In this document: in pieces, positions 52,372-62,054 of the stretch
Layout: each line of letters opens with the position of its first letter
Numbering within the stretch: position 1 is the stretch's first letter
NCBI GenBank assembly: GCA_016795105.1
Contig: JAEUIH010000027.1
Location: forward strand, 1 to 64,000
Length of the DNA stretch: 64,000 nt
Reading direction: 5' to 3'
Source of the DNA: Planctomyces sp.
Lineage (GTDB): Bacteria; Planctomycetota; Planctomycetia; Planctomycetales; Planctomycetaceae
Position numbers and translations under genes: made by a program
The notes under the pieces: model-generated
Told to the model about the DNA's origin: nothing
The model's database searches: none
Seen by the model: only the letters and a program-made list of their open reading frames with translations

Positions 52372-53670
52372 CTACTTTTGACGGATTGCCCAAAGGTGCT
52401 GGAAAGTTCGAAGGTAGATTGTGCCGTTCGAGATTACTGGAGACGCTGACTGGTCTTCTCCAAGATCATTGTCGGCCAGAACCTTGAATTCTCGTCCTGC
52501 CTGAATCACTGCCACATGTCCATCGCGAGACGTCAGGTAGAGTTTCCCGTCAGCGTAGACGGGAGATGCGCGATGGCGCTGCCGACGTGTTGCCTGGGAA
52601 TAGACTTCGGTTCCCGTTTGTGCTTCCAGCACGGTCAGGTTGCCATTTTCCATACAAAGATAGACAAGGTCATCAACAATCACGGGCGTCGGAACATCGG
52701 GTGTTCGCTTCCAGGTCCAGACATGTTGATCTGCAGCGCTTGTGATATCACCACTTCCATTGGGGCGAATCGCGATGACGGGATGTTGTTTCGCCGATGG
52801 GACAATAATCAGCCCGGGTACGCTCACCGGTGATGCAACAAATCGCAGCGTCGGATCATAGGGAAGTGACTTGTCGTCTCGGCTATTCAATCCGCCACAT
52901 CGCCAGACTTCATGACCGTCCTTCAGATCGTGAGCGACAATAAAATCTGCTCCATGAGAGAGCAGCAGCTTTTGTTTGTCGTCCTGATAGAGCATCGGAG
53001 ACGCGTAGGAATGTTCGTTCTCTGCTTCTGCATCGCTTGGTCGGTCAACCTTCCAGATCTGCTTACCCGTCGCGGCTTCGAGAGCAACCACGCAGGCTTC
53101 GCGGGTTTCCGGGTTTCCTTCGCCATGGATCAGCTGAAGATACAGGACACCATTGTCGAGCACCGGAGTGGAACTCATACCAAATTGAATGCTGAACTTG
53201 CCGTAACGTTCCTGCACATCGGCTTTCCAGACCTCGCGGCCATCGACGGTGTAGCAGGCGAGAGTTCCTTCACCCATGAATGCCCAGACATGCTTTCCGT
53301 CTGTCACCGGCGAGGGTGATGCCGAGTTTCCTTCGTCACCGCGAGCAACCTGATTTCCGGCTGCAACAACCTGCTGCCACAGTTGTTTTCCTTCAGTGCT
53401 GGCAGCGATCAGCAGTAGTTCACCGGCGTCATTGACGGATGTCAGGAAAATTCGGTCACCCCAGACGACTGGTGTTGCACCGGCTGGGCCAGGAAGGGCC
53501 AGTTTCCATGCAACATTCTTGTCAGGGCTCCACTCCGTTGGAAGATTCTTCTCAGTACTAATCCCGTTCCCCGAAGGACCTCGCCAGTTCGGCCAGTTAT
53601 CGGCTGTCGCCGTTTCGGCAAGGGCAAACGAGAGTGCTGCGAAGAGGAATGCTCGATATCGAATCACCAT
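52372..53670 (-). CDS. BamB-like PQQ-type beta-propeller protein
   Basis: A 432-residue protein from the ATG at 53670, chosen because it gives M-V-I-R-Y-R-A-F-L-F-A-A-L-S-F-A-L-A-E-T-A-T-A, a clean signal peptide; the longer frame to 53745 has no such start. The mature part has W-P-N-W-R-G-P-S-G-N-G and repeated PQQ blades (V-W-K-A-D-V, Q-I-W-K-V, E-V-W-R-C-G, and the closing Y-L-R-T). In E. coli BamB this propeller helps outer-membrane protein assembly; planctomycete versions are numerous and their roles unknown. No Bam genes are adjacent. Confidence 0.88.
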   Translation of the reverse strand: MVIRYRAFLFAALSFALAETATADNWPNWRGPSGNGISTEKNLPTEWSPDKNVAWKLALPGPAGATPVVWGDRIFLTSVNDAGELLLIAASTEGKQLWQQVVAAGNQVARGDEGNSASPSPVTDGKHVWAFMGEGTLACYTVDGREVWKADVQERYGKFSIQFGMSSTPVLDNGVLYLQLIHGEGNPETREACVVALEAATGKQIWKVDRPSDAEAENEHSYASPMLYQDDKQKLLLSHGADFIVAHDLKDGHEVWRCGGLNSRDDKSLPYDPTLRFVASPVSVPGLIIVPSAKQHPVIAIRPNGSGDITSAADQHVWTWKRTPDVPTPVIVDDLVYLCMENGNLTVLEAQTGTEVYSQATRRQRHRASPVYADGKLYLTSRDGHVAVIQAGREFKVLADNDLGEDQSASPVISNGTIYLRTFQHLWAIRQK

Positions 53671-53982
53671 GGAGGGAGTTCCTGTATAAGGTGGGATGCT
53701 GTGAAATGAATACTGCAGTTTGTCGACGTTTTCCATGGGCGTCAATCGATTATGCCTGCATCGACAATAGTAGCCATCTCGTTCGGCGAGATGAAGCGAG
53801 CCCTGGCATTTCCTGCGTCCGCTGGATGCAACTCACCCACGCGACGCCTGCCAGGATCGGAACCAGGATTCGTCATCACGGCGGAGCGTGATGAGTACTT
53901 TGGGATGCCGTTCAGATGAGTTACTGCGACAGTTTCATTACACTGCGGCAGCGGTGATTCCGGTGAACTGAGGAGGATTGTC

Positions 53983-55479
53983 ATGGCAGTATTCGGTCGC
54001 GGTGTCAGAATTATCCAGTCATGTCTCGTCTTTGTCCTGCCGCTCTTTGCAGTATGCCAGTACTGCGTAACGTCGGTGGGTTATGCGAAAGAACGTTTGA
54101 ACGTGCTGTTTCTGTTTGCGGATGACATGCGAGCTGACACGATTGCGGCTCATGGGAATCCAAACATCGAGACACCAAATCTGGATCGACTGGCTCAGAA
54201 GGGATTCACTTTTCGACGCAACTACGTGTTTGGTGGCAACAGCGGGGCAGTTTGTGTTCCAAGTCGGGCGATGCTGATGTCCGGCCGTCGCTGGTTTGAT
54301 ATCGACACATCATCGCTGAAAGGGACTCTGCTGCTTCCCGAACTGTTGGGGAGCAATGGCTACGAAACGTTTGCCACTGGCAAGTGGCACAACGGTGAGG
54401 CGTCGTGGCTACGTGCATTTCAGCGGGGACGAACCATTATGTTTGGTGGGATGTCCGATCACACAAAAGTCCCTGTCAAAGATCGCCTTTCGGATGGGTC
54501 ACTGTCTTTGTTGCGAGTGAGTGATCAGTTTTCAAGTGAGATGTTTGCGGATTCCGCGATTGAGTTCCTGAAGACTCGGGATCGAGATCGTCCGTTCTTT
54601 GCTTACGTGGCATTCACCGCGCCTCATGACCCGCGACAGCCTCCACAGGAGTATCGTGACCGGTATTACCGCAAGTTGCCCCCACTACCGTCAAATTTTC
54701 TTCCACAGCTTCCGTTCGACAATGGAATGATGAACGGGGGACGTGATGAAAACCTCGCTGCCTGGCCCAGAACCGAGGCCATCATTCGTGATCAACTGGC
54801 AGAGTACTATGGCTTGATCACTCATATGGATGATCAGATCGGCAGGATTCTCGAGGCACTTGAACAGTCGGGCGACGCTGAAAATACTCTCATTGTATTC
54901 ACTGCGGATAACGGGCTTGCGATGGGAAGTCATGGGCTGCTCGGAAAGCAGAGCGTCTACGAGCACAGTATGAAGACGCCGCTGATGATTGTCGGGCCGA
55001 ATGTTCCGGCAGGTGAATCGTCATCAGCGTTCACTTATCTTTTCGATCTGTTTCCAACCATCTGTGATGTGTTGAAGATTTCACCACCACAGAATCTGGC
55101 TGGCAGCAGTCTTCGATCGATCTGGTCAGGGGAGAAGAAGGAGATTCGAGACAGCCTGTTTTTGCCATACATTGATATTCAGCGCGCCGTACGTGATGAT
55201 CGCTGGAAGCTGATTGCTTATCCAAAGATTGAATATCTTCAGTTGTTCGACTTACAGTCTGATCCTGACGAACGGCACAATCTCGCAGGGCAGCCGGAAC
55301 ATGCGGATGAACTGAAACGACTGCAACAGTTGATGGTGAGATGGCAGACTGAAACCGGTGATCAGCTGAAGGTGCCAGCCGAAAGCCGTGAGCCGCAAGC
55401 GATTGATCTGACGGGCAAGCCGAGAGATCCTGATCAGTGGCAGCCAGAGTGGATTGTTGAGAAGTACTTTCGGCAGTAA
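53983..55479 (+). CDS. Exported sulfatase
   Basis: A 498-residue sulfatase. An N-terminal hydrophobic segment at about 8-34 acts as signal. Active-site features are the metal-binding F-A-D-D-M-R (45-50), C-V-P-S-R (91-95), where Cys91 is converted to formylglycine, G-K-W-H, H-D-P-R-Q-P and T-A-D-N-G (about 308-312), followed by the G-K-Q-S motif (about 323-326). All the catalytic positions expected of a type I sulfatase are present. Planctomycetes use these to strip sulfate from algal or host glycans. GAGGAGG precedes the ATG. The FGE needed for activation is probably encoded elsewhere; the FGE-like domain at 33519 belongs to a kinase. Confidence 0.95.
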   Translation: MAVFGRGVRIIQSCLVFVLPLFAVCQYCVTSVGYAKERLNVLFLFADDMRADTIAAHGNPNIETPNLDRLAQKGFTFRRNYVFGGNSGAVCVPSRAMLMSGRRWFDIDTSSLKGTLLLPELLGSNGYETFATGKWHNGEASWLRAFQRGRTIMFGGMSDHTKVPVKDRLSDGSLSLLRVSDQFSSEMFADSAIEFLKTRDRDRPFFAYVAFTAPHDPRQPPQEYRDRYYRKLPPLPSNFLPQLPFDNGMMNGGRDENLAAWPRTEAIIRDQLAEYYGLITHMDDQIGRILEALEQSGDAENTLIVFTADNGLAMGSHGLLGKQSVYEHSMKTPLMIVGPNVPAGESSSAFTYLFDLFPTICDVLKISPPQNLAGSSLRSIWSGEKKEIRDSLFLPYIDIQRAVRDDRWKLIAYPKIEYLQLFDLQSDPDERHNLAGQPEHADELKRLQQLMVRWQTETGDQLKVPAESREPQAIDLTGKPRDPDQWQPEWIVEKYFRQ

Positions 55480-55563
55480 GTACTCTGATTGTACACATCA
55501 CGCTTCGTCGTGATGTCGAGTCCCTGGCAGAGGTTCTCGCAGCGCGTGGCCAGGAGCGTCGTT

Positions 55564-55655
55564 GACGGGCAGGAATGCCCATCCTACATTTGGGGGTGAC
55601 GGGCAGGAATGCCCATCCTACATTTGGTGGTGACGGGCAGGAATGCCCATCCTAC
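55564..55655 (+). repeat. GGGCA-hairpin repeat, triple array
   Basis: Three units begin at 55564, 55598 and 55632, with a period of 34 bases. Each contains GACGGGCAGGAATGCCCATC and CTACATTTGG. The third ends one base before the stop of the outer-membrane barrel gene on the other strand. Single copies lie at 33403 and 43533. Confidence 0.85.
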
Positions 55656-56933
55656 TTAGTGGGTCCAGACGATGCGGAGCATGAAGGCGTCTTTGAGTTG
55701 AGTGTCGGGGTAGGAGGATCTCAGCTCCAGTTCGCGATCGAAGACGTACCCAAACTCCCAGATGGATGAACTGCCGGAGCCATCATCGGTTTCGAAGCCG
55801 AGCACCAGACGATAGTCTCGATAGGTCATGACATTTCCAGCGCCATCGGGCATTTCGATATCCCATGTACCTCCATCAAGATAGCCCGCCAGGTAGACTC
55901 GACTGGATTCACTGAGAAGGTAGTCGATTCGAGGACGTGGAAAGACGAGGTCGAGTCGAAGCTCGGAGATTGAAAAGTCATGAAAGGACATGCCGATGAC
56001 GGGCAGGATGGCGATGTCATCCCGATCGAGATAATCAACGCCAAAGATAACGTCCCGGCTATGATCCAGATGCAGCATGCCAACGGCGTGGCTTGGAAAT
56101 CGGACACCATCGCGGGCGCTGCCTTCAAAGTCGCTGAACACACCAACGCTCGTTGCAAGATCAAAGCTGAGTTCATCGGAGATCTCGCCTCGATGCTGAT
56201 AGCCCAGAACGAAATCAAAGAGTCGCGGAGGGATCGGAACTGAGATTGGTCCGCCCAGCATGTGGAAGTTGAACGCCGTGGTGATTCCACCGATCGAGCC
56301 TCGCTTCAGATACGGTGATCCCTGCCAGCTCAGCCAGCCGAACTCCTGCCCACTGCCTGGCAGCCAGGTCCAGCCGGAAACAGTTGAGCGATAGTTGCGA
56401 TACGGATCGCTGTGCCAGTCTTCGAGGACAAAGTTCTGTGTCCCGTCTTCTGACTCACGAAGTTTGCTTCGGTTGCCATCGTCTGACAAGTCGATGGAGC
56501 CGTTGACAGCCTCATTGTGATTCTGCAGGTCAGGCGGAGTGACTCCATTGAAAAGTTGCTGGGGATCACTGGTGGCAAATGGCAGTGGTTCCGGAACGAC
56601 GAGATCAGGTGGTTCCTGCAGAGTCTCTGTAACGTCCGACTCACCAATCTGAATCTGGTTGATCTGATTCTGATGGTTCGGTGTCAGGTTGTCTGAAGAG
56701 CCAAAGAGTGTAGCGCGTCCCGTGACGGTTTCAGGAGAACCGATCTCAGGCAAGACTGGAAGTGAATCGTCGGATTCATCCTGAGGAAATGTGAACGCAC
56801 TTGCCTGAGCTGCCGTATGAATCAACACTGCCTGAATGAGCAGTGATTGAATGAGTGTTGCTCGCAACACAGTTTGACCTCCAGACAAGCGACTCTCAAC
56901 AGGAAGCAGAACTTCCAGCGGGGAGCGAATCAT
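55656..56933 (-). CDS. Probable outer-membrane beta-barrel protein
   Basis: From the Met at 56933 (425 residues; a longer reading to 56975 is possible) the protein has a hydrophobic signal of about 30-45 residues with I-Q-S-L-L-I-Q-A-V-L-I-H-T-A-A-Q-A. A roughly 130-residue linker follows. From about 200 on, alternating strands occur, such as F-N-F-H-M-L, V-L-G-Y-Q-H, L-S-F-D-L-A-T, G-M-L-H-L-D-H, L-R-L-D-L-V-F, V-Y-L-A-G-Y and I-W-E-F-G-Y, with G and aromatic residues at strand ends and a terminal aromatic-rich strand L-R-I-V-W-T-H. This fits planctomycete DUF6268-like barrel proteins; the exact family is not certain. Confidence 0.6.
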   Translation of the reverse strand: MIRSPLEVLLPVESRLSGGQTVLRATLIQSLLIQAVLIHTAAQASAFTFPQDESDDSLPVLPEIGSPETVTGRATLFGSSDNLTPNHQNQINQIQIGESDVTETLQEPPDLVVPEPLPFATSDPQQLFNGVTPPDLQNHNEAVNGSIDLSDDGNRSKLRESEDGTQNFVLEDWHSDPYRNYRSTVSGWTWLPGSGQEFGWLSWQGSPYLKRGSIGGITTAFNFHMLGGPISVPIPPRLFDFVLGYQHRGEISDELSFDLATSVGVFSDFEGSARDGVRFPSHAVGMLHLDHSRDVIFGVDYLDRDDIAILPVIGMSFHDFSISELRLDLVFPRPRIDYLLSESSRVYLAGYLDGGTWDIEMPDGAGNVMTYRDYRLVLGFETDDGSGSSSIWEFGYVFDRELELRSSYPDTQLKDAFMLRIVWTH

Positions 56934-57347
56934 GTCATTAGAACGACTTTGCAACAAGATCATCTGCTTCAACATGCATCCTGTTTACCCGGCAAAAAAT
57001 GCCGGTGTGGGAGGATTCAGTCTTCCTCCTTCGGAACATGGTCCGCAACTGTTCGCAGAAGAGGAGAAATTCCTGGCATCAGATGCGGAATTCGTTGAGC
57101 AGCATATTCGGCAGCGATTGCCGGGTTTTGACTTCAGAATTTAACGAATGCAGGAATTTTGACGGAATGTTGCGGAACGGCAACACTGTTGTAAGGGACC
57201 GACAACCGTCCTGAAAATGCGACATCCGGGTGAAGTCGCTCCATCCTGCCATCGGAACCTGACCTAAGTTTCGAATGATTCCATGGTGGATCACCAGGTG
57301 ATAATTGCGCCTGGGTACTGATGAGCAGGTTTCTGGTGGAGTCCGCC
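56934..57347 (+). other. Gene-free stretch before the polysaccharide operon
   Basis: No convincing gene. A 70-codon frame at 56932-57144 has no homology pattern or ribosome-binding site. The promoter of the amidotransferase operon should lie here, but no clear -35/-10 pair stands out. Confidence 0.4.
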
Positions 57348-59315
57348 ATGTGCGGCATAGCCGGCGTTCTGTATTCGGATGCCAGACGGTCCGTAACTGA
57401 AGATCTGTTGACTCGGATGGGGGATGCGATTGCGCATCGAGGTCCGGATGGGGTAGGTACGTACCGCGGTCAGTCAGTCGGACTTGTCCACAGAAGGCTG
57501 GCAATTATTGACCTTGCGGGTGGGCAGCAGCCGCTTGGAAATGAAGATGACAGCCTGCAGATTGTTTTCAATGGAGAGATCTACAACTATCGCGAGTTGC
57601 GGAAATCGCTTGAAGCAAGAGGTCATCTGTTCAGGACGAATTCCGATACAGAGGTCCTGGTACATCTCTTTGAAGACCTGGGTCCGGCGATGTGTCGTGA
57701 GCTCCGAGGGATGTTTGCGTTTGCGATCTGGAACACGAAGACTCAAGAGTTGTTTCTGGCACGTGATCATCTTGGGCAGAAGCCGCTGTACATCTATCGC
57801 GACCATGAGAAACTGCTGTTTGGTTCTGAGCTGAAGGCGATTCTTGCGCATGGCAGCCTTGATCGTGCGATTCGCGTTTCGGCGGTTGAGGACTTTTTGA
57901 CGTTTGGATTTGTGCCGGGATCGACCAGTATTTTTCAGTCGATTGAAAAGCTGCCTGCCGGACACAGTGTGCTGTTATCTCCAGGACGACTTGATGCAAG
58001 TCCTCAGCAGTACTGGCGCCTTGAATTCAAAGACATTGTTCAGCGAAGCAACCTGGAATGGAAAGAGTGCATAGACGAAGCCCTGAAAGAAAGTGTTAAG
58101 GCGCATCTTGTTGCAGACGTTCCGGTGGGAGCGTTTCTCAGCGGCGGGCTCGACAGCAGTGCCATTGTTGCCACAGCATCCCGACTTCGAGCAACTCCGC
58201 TTCAGACATTTTCGATTGGGTTTCAGGAGAAGGAATTCAGTGAACTTCCGTATGCCGAGGCAGTCGCTCGGCACTTTTGCTGCCTGCACACCGAAGAGAT
58301 TGTTACACCGGACGCCGTTCGCGATCTGGAAGACCTTGTCTTTTTGTACGATGAGCCGTTCGCTGATGCATCGGCCATCCCAACCATGGCCGTGGCCAGA
58401 ATGGCTGCTCAGCATGTGAAGGTGGCTCTTTCCGGGGATGGGGGCGATGAGCTTTTTGGAGGCTATGCCAGGTATTCGCATGACCTGAAAGAGGCTTCAC
58501 TTCGAACCTTACTTCCGGGTTGGTTTCGCCAGCAGGTCCTTCGCAGACTCGGAGCAGTGTGGCCAAAGGCTGACTGGCTTCCACGAGCGCTGAGGCTCAA
58601 GACGACACTGCAGAATCTGGCAGCTTCGCCGGCCGCCGCTTATGCCAACACTGTCTCAGCCTGTCGGTCACTGACTCGGAGAGAGCTGCTGAACAAAGAC
58701 CTTCAAAAGCAACTCTGTGATCACGCACCGGAGCGAATCATTGAAGCCGCGTTTTCCGCTGGTGCGCGTGATCCGCTCAGTGGAATGCTTGCGGCGGACA
58801 CTTCGGTTCTGCTGCCCGATGACTTTCTGACGAAAGTGGATCGCGCGAGCATGGGATTTGGGCTGGAAGTTCGTCCTCCGCTGATTGACTGGAAAATGAT
58901 GGAACTTGCGGCATCAATGCCGTCGGACCTGAAGGTGAACAACGGCTCCGGAAAATGGATACTAAAGCAGGTCTTTGAATCAAGACTGCCGGATCAGCTT
59001 GTGCATCGACGAAAGCAGGGATTTGAGCTCCCCATTGATATCTGGCTGCGAGGGCCATTACGAAATCAGGTGCATGAGATTGTGCTGAAGCCGGATGGAC
59101 CACTTGCTCAGTTCATATCGATCTCAATGGCCGAACGACTCTATGGGGAACACTGTGCGGGTCGAGGTCGACATGGTCAGGTTCTGTGGTCGTTGCTGAT
59201 TCTGGGGCGATGGCTGGATTCGTGGGGCAATTCATGCCTGAAATCCGGACCGCAAAGAAGTTCAGCTTCCAGGCGATCCCCGATGGGAGTGTCTCATTCC
59301 GGAGGCCATCGATGA
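57348..59315 (+). CDS. asnB: Glutamine-dependent asparagine synthase-like amidotransferase
   Basis: I take the start at 57348, which places the nucleophile Cys at position 2 (MCGIAG); a longer reading from 57321 would hide it. The 655-residue protein has an N-terminal class II glutaminase domain (R-G-P-D-G, R-L-A-I-I-D, F-N-G-E-I-Y-N-Y, A-R-D-H-L-G-Q-K-P-L) and a C-terminal synthetase with the pyrophosphate loop F-L-S-G-G-L-D-S-S, then A-L-S-G-D-G-G-D-E-L-F-G-G-Y and the R-P-P-L-I-D-W segment. Together these use glutamine ammonia to amidate a carboxylate through an adenylate. In exosortase and exopolysaccharide clusters such paralogues amidate sugar acids. It begins an operon with three overlapping genes. 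Confidence 0.93.
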   Translation: MCGIAGVLYSDARRSVTEDLLTRMGDAIAHRGPDGVGTYRGQSVGLVHRRLAIIDLAGGQQPLGNEDDSLQIVFNGEIYNYRELRKSLEARGHLFRTNSDTEVLVHLFEDLGPAMCRELRGMFAFAIWNTKTQELFLARDHLGQKPLYIYRDHEKLLFGSELKAILAHGSLDRAIRVSAVEDFLTFGFVPGSTSIFQSIEKLPAGHSVLLSPGRLDASPQQYWRLEFKDIVQRSNLEWKECIDEALKESVKAHLVADVPVGAFLSGGLDSSAIVATASRLRATPLQTFSIGFQEKEFSELPYAEAVARHFCCLHTEEIVTPDAVRDLEDLVFLYDEPFADASAIPTMAVARMAAQHVKVALSGDGGDELFGGYARYSHDLKEASLRTLLPGWFRQQVLRRLGAVWPKADWLPRALRLKTTLQNLAASPAAAYANTVSACRSLTRRELLNKDLQKQLCDHAPERIIEAAFSAGARDPLSGMLAADTSVLLPDDFLTKVDRASMGFGLEVRPPLIDWKMMELAASMPSDLKVNNGSGKWILKQVFESRLPDQLVHRRKQGFELPIDIWLRGPLRNQVHEIVLKPDGPLAQFISISMAERLYGEHCAGRGRHGQVLWSLLILGRWLDSWGNSCLKSGPQRSSASRRSPMGVSHSGGHR

Positions 59316-62044
59316 AGCCTTTGTTTGCGAAAGATCAGCGATCTAATTCTGCGGCGGGAGTATCGGTTGATGGTCAATTGCTGCTGAATTCGATTCAGGA
59401 TTTGCGGTCAGCGCCTGTAAGTGGCGGGATGTGTTTTCCGAAAGGGGCGTTTACTGCGTCGACTGATGCCTCCGCTCGAAACCGGTTTGTGTTGAAGTGC
59501 CCTTTCGACACTGTTCGCTATGTCGCTGAAACGGTGGTTCTGGACCGCTGGAGCGATGGAAGCGTCCGCTGGGCACTCGTAAATGCAGTCCCGGCAGTCT
59601 CCCTGCATCAACCTGTCGGTCAGTCCTCGCTACTTGATGCTTTAGAGCCATCAGAAGCGGAATCATATTTGAATTCAGGTGCAGTGAAGAAGGAGTCGGT
59701 TGACGGCACCTGCTACTACCAAATGCCGGTTACGGTCTGTCCAGCGCCCGAGTTTCAACTCTCGTCGAGACGACGGACCAGCGTCAGGTTCCTCGAGAAT
59801 CGAATTGAATTGAGATCCGCAGACCTTGATGCCGATCAGCCCTGTGAACAAGTCATTGAAATTGAGCCGCAGCTGTTTGATGACTTCGGCAATATGATGT
59901 CAATTCGACCTGGGGCGATTGCAGAAGAATCTGCAGGCGAACTTCGGCAGGTCTTTCTGATTCCGATACAGGTTGTTTCGGCGCCATGGATTTCTCTGCA
60001 GTTGAGATTGATCTGGTGGCCTTTGCTGGGATATCTCGAAGTAGAAACGCGACTGCGGAATACACGGCGAGCACGTCATGCAGGCGGGCTGTGGGACCTC
60101 GGTGACCCCGGTTCATGGAGGTTCTCGGGGCTTGAGCTGTGGATTCGGAGTGACGATTCGACTTCTGCATCCACCATGCACTGGACGTCTGAAATCGATC
60201 TGCCATGGCGATGTGCGGCATCCCGTGACGTCGTATCTATCGTTCAATCCGGCAGCGGTGGGCCGTGGTGGTCCAGTCGGAATCACGCTGAAACCCCATC
60301 TGAACGCGGATACACGGTCCATGCCCCGGAAGGAGTCCTGCGAGGGTATCGGGCGGAGCCAACTTTGATCGGAAGCTGCGGTAACGAACATACTGCCGTG
60401 ATGATTCCTGAATTCTGGCAGCAGTTTCCGGCGCAGATTGCCTGGAACGATGGGCAATTCGTGTGCGGTGTGTTCCCGCGGTCAACTGGATGCATTTTTG
60501 AGCTTCAGGGTGGCGAACAGAAAACGACACGCGTACGAGTCCGTTCGTTTCGTTCGGAACCACACGATTTCAGTGATTCGATTCGATGGATGCATCGTCC
60601 TGGGCAATTGATACCGACCACTTCTGCAATCGCGAACACAGAAACGATTCCGTGGTTTCCAGGTGAGTTGTCATCGATTCCGGCAGGAGCTCGACTCAGC
60701 AGCTATTTTAGTGAAGCGATGTCCGGCGAGTATTCTCTGACACGACGGCGAGAGAAGATTGATGAGTATGGATGGCGCAACTATGGAGATGTTCCGGCTG
60801 ATCATGAACAGACTCATTACGCGGGATCGAACACGGTCATCTCACACTATAACAACCAGTTCGACATGATCTTTGGCGGCATTCAGCAGCTGCTGAATGC
60901 CGGGGATCCGATGTGGCTGAATTTGTTCGATCCTCTGGCCCGTCATGTGATGGACATAGACCTCTATCACACGAACGAAGACCGAGCAGTCTTCAATGGT
61001 GGTTTGTTTTGGCATACCGACCACTATGTTGACGCTGCGACGTCGACCCACCGCACGTATTCAGTTGCAAATCAAAAACCGGGGCAGCCTTACGGAGGTG
61101 GCCCTGGCAACGAACATAACTACACCACCGGTTTGCTCTACTACTATTTGCTCACAGGTCATCCGGAAGCTCGTGAATCAGTCGTAATGCTTGCCGACTG
61201 GGTCATCGCAATGGATGACGGACGAAACACAATTCTCGGGGTTCTGGACGGCGGACCGACGGGATTTGCATCAGCAACCGTATCACCCGATTTTCATGGG
61301 CCCGGAAGGGGCGCCGGTAATTCGATCAACGCCCTGATGGATGGATGGCTGTTGACGCGAGACCCACAATACTGCACGAAAGCCGAAGAACTAATCCGCA
61401 GGTGTGTACATCCTGAGCAGGATCTTGAGGCGCTTCATCTTGCAGATGCTGAAGGGCACTGGTCATACACTGTCTTTCTGACATCTCTGTCGCGTTACCT
61501 GCTGTTGAAACTGGAAGCAGGTCAGACGGATTCAATGTACAGTTACGCGCGGGCGGTGATGAGCCACTATGGCCGCTGGATGGTTGTGCATGAATGCCGT
61601 ACTCTGAGTCAGCCGGAGAAGCTTCAGTATCCAACAGAAGCGTGGGCGGCCCAGGACTTCAGAAAGGCCAACGTGCTGAGACTGGCTGCTGTCTGTGAAG
61701 ACGATCCGGCACAGGCAGAAGCAATGCGGCTGCGTGCGTGTCAGCTGAACGACGAAGCATGGGCCGATCTGCTTTCATTTGGAGAAGCCCATCTTTCGGC
61801 AAGGTGCCTCTCCATTCTGATGACTGAAGGACTTCGTGATGCTTTTCATCGCGTTGCTGATTCGCGACCACTGCCTGCAGGTACGCATCCGCTGCCCGAG
61901 GTTCAGTGGGCGATGTTTGTTCCACAAAAGGCACGTGTTCGAGAGCTTCTGAAGAGGCCTGTGCATCTTGCCGCTAGTTTGTTGAAGGTTCTGTCGCCAC
62001 ATCGATGTTTAGCAGCCTTGGACGCCTTACGGCGCCAGTTTTGA
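59312..62044 (+). CDS. Large protein resembling PcRGLX/YetA-type polysaccharide lyases
   Basis: I take the start at 59312 (910 residues), where GGAGG lies eight bases upstream and the ATG overlaps the amidotransferase stop by four bases. The longer frame to 59186 would overlap it by 130 bases. The N-terminal domain has G-G-M-C-F-P-K-G and L-D-R-W-S-D-G-S-V-R-W-A-L-V, as in the RIFT-like first domain of PcRGLX proteins. The C-terminal part is helical, with Y-G-W-R-N-Y-G-D-V-P-A-D-H, N-N-Q-F-D-M and N-E-H-N-Y-T-T-G-L-L-Y-Y-Y-L-L-T-G-H, a toroid pattern. These proteins act on rhamnogalacturonan-like polymers. No signal peptide is seen, which is odd for a lyase. In this operon it may trim or edit the glycan during export. 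Confidence 0.7.
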   Translation: MKPLFAKDQRSNSAAGVSVDGQLLLNSIQDLRSAPVSGGMCFPKGAFTASTDASARNRFVLKCPFDTVRYVAETVVLDRWSDGSVRWALVNAVPAVSLHQPVGQSSLLDALEPSEAESYLNSGAVKKESVDGTCYYQMPVTVCPAPEFQLSSRRRTSVRFLENRIELRSADLDADQPCEQVIEIEPQLFDDFGNMMSIRPGAIAEESAGELRQVFLIPIQVVSAPWISLQLRLIWWPLLGYLEVETRLRNTRRARHAGGLWDLGDPGSWRFSGLELWIRSDDSTSASTMHWTSEIDLPWRCAASRDVVSIVQSGSGGPWWSSRNHAETPSERGYTVHAPEGVLRGYRAEPTLIGSCGNEHTAVMIPEFWQQFPAQIAWNDGQFVCGVFPRSTGCIFELQGGEQKTTRVRVRSFRSEPHDFSDSIRWMHRPGQLIPTTSAIANTETIPWFPGELSSIPAGARLSSYFSEAMSGEYSLTRRREKIDEYGWRNYGDVPADHEQTHYAGSNTVISHYNNQFDMIFGGIQQLLNAGDPMWLNLFDPLARHVMDIDLYHTNEDRAVFNGGLFWHTDHYVDAATSTHRTYSVANQKPGQPYGGGPGNEHNYTTGLLYYYLLTGHPEARESVVMLADWVIAMDDGRNTILGVLDGGPTGFASATVSPDFHGPGRGAGNSINALMDGWLLTRDPQYCTKAEELIRRCVHPEQDLEALHLADAEGHWSYTVFLTSLSRYLLLKLEAGQTDSMYSYARAVMSHYGRWMVVHECRTLSQPEKLQYPTEAWAAQDFRKANVLRLAAVCEDDPAQAEAMRLRACQLNDEAWADLLSFGEAHLSARCLSILMTEGLRDAFHRVADSRPLPAGTHPLPEVQWAMFVPQKARVRELLKRPVHLAASLLKVLSPHRCLAALDALRRQF

Positions 62045-62054
62045 CGGGGGTTCT

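Noticed and set aside
56932-57144. 70-codon frame near the polysaccharide operon
   Set aside because: It has no ribosome-binding site or family motif, and overlaps the presumed promoter region of the operon.
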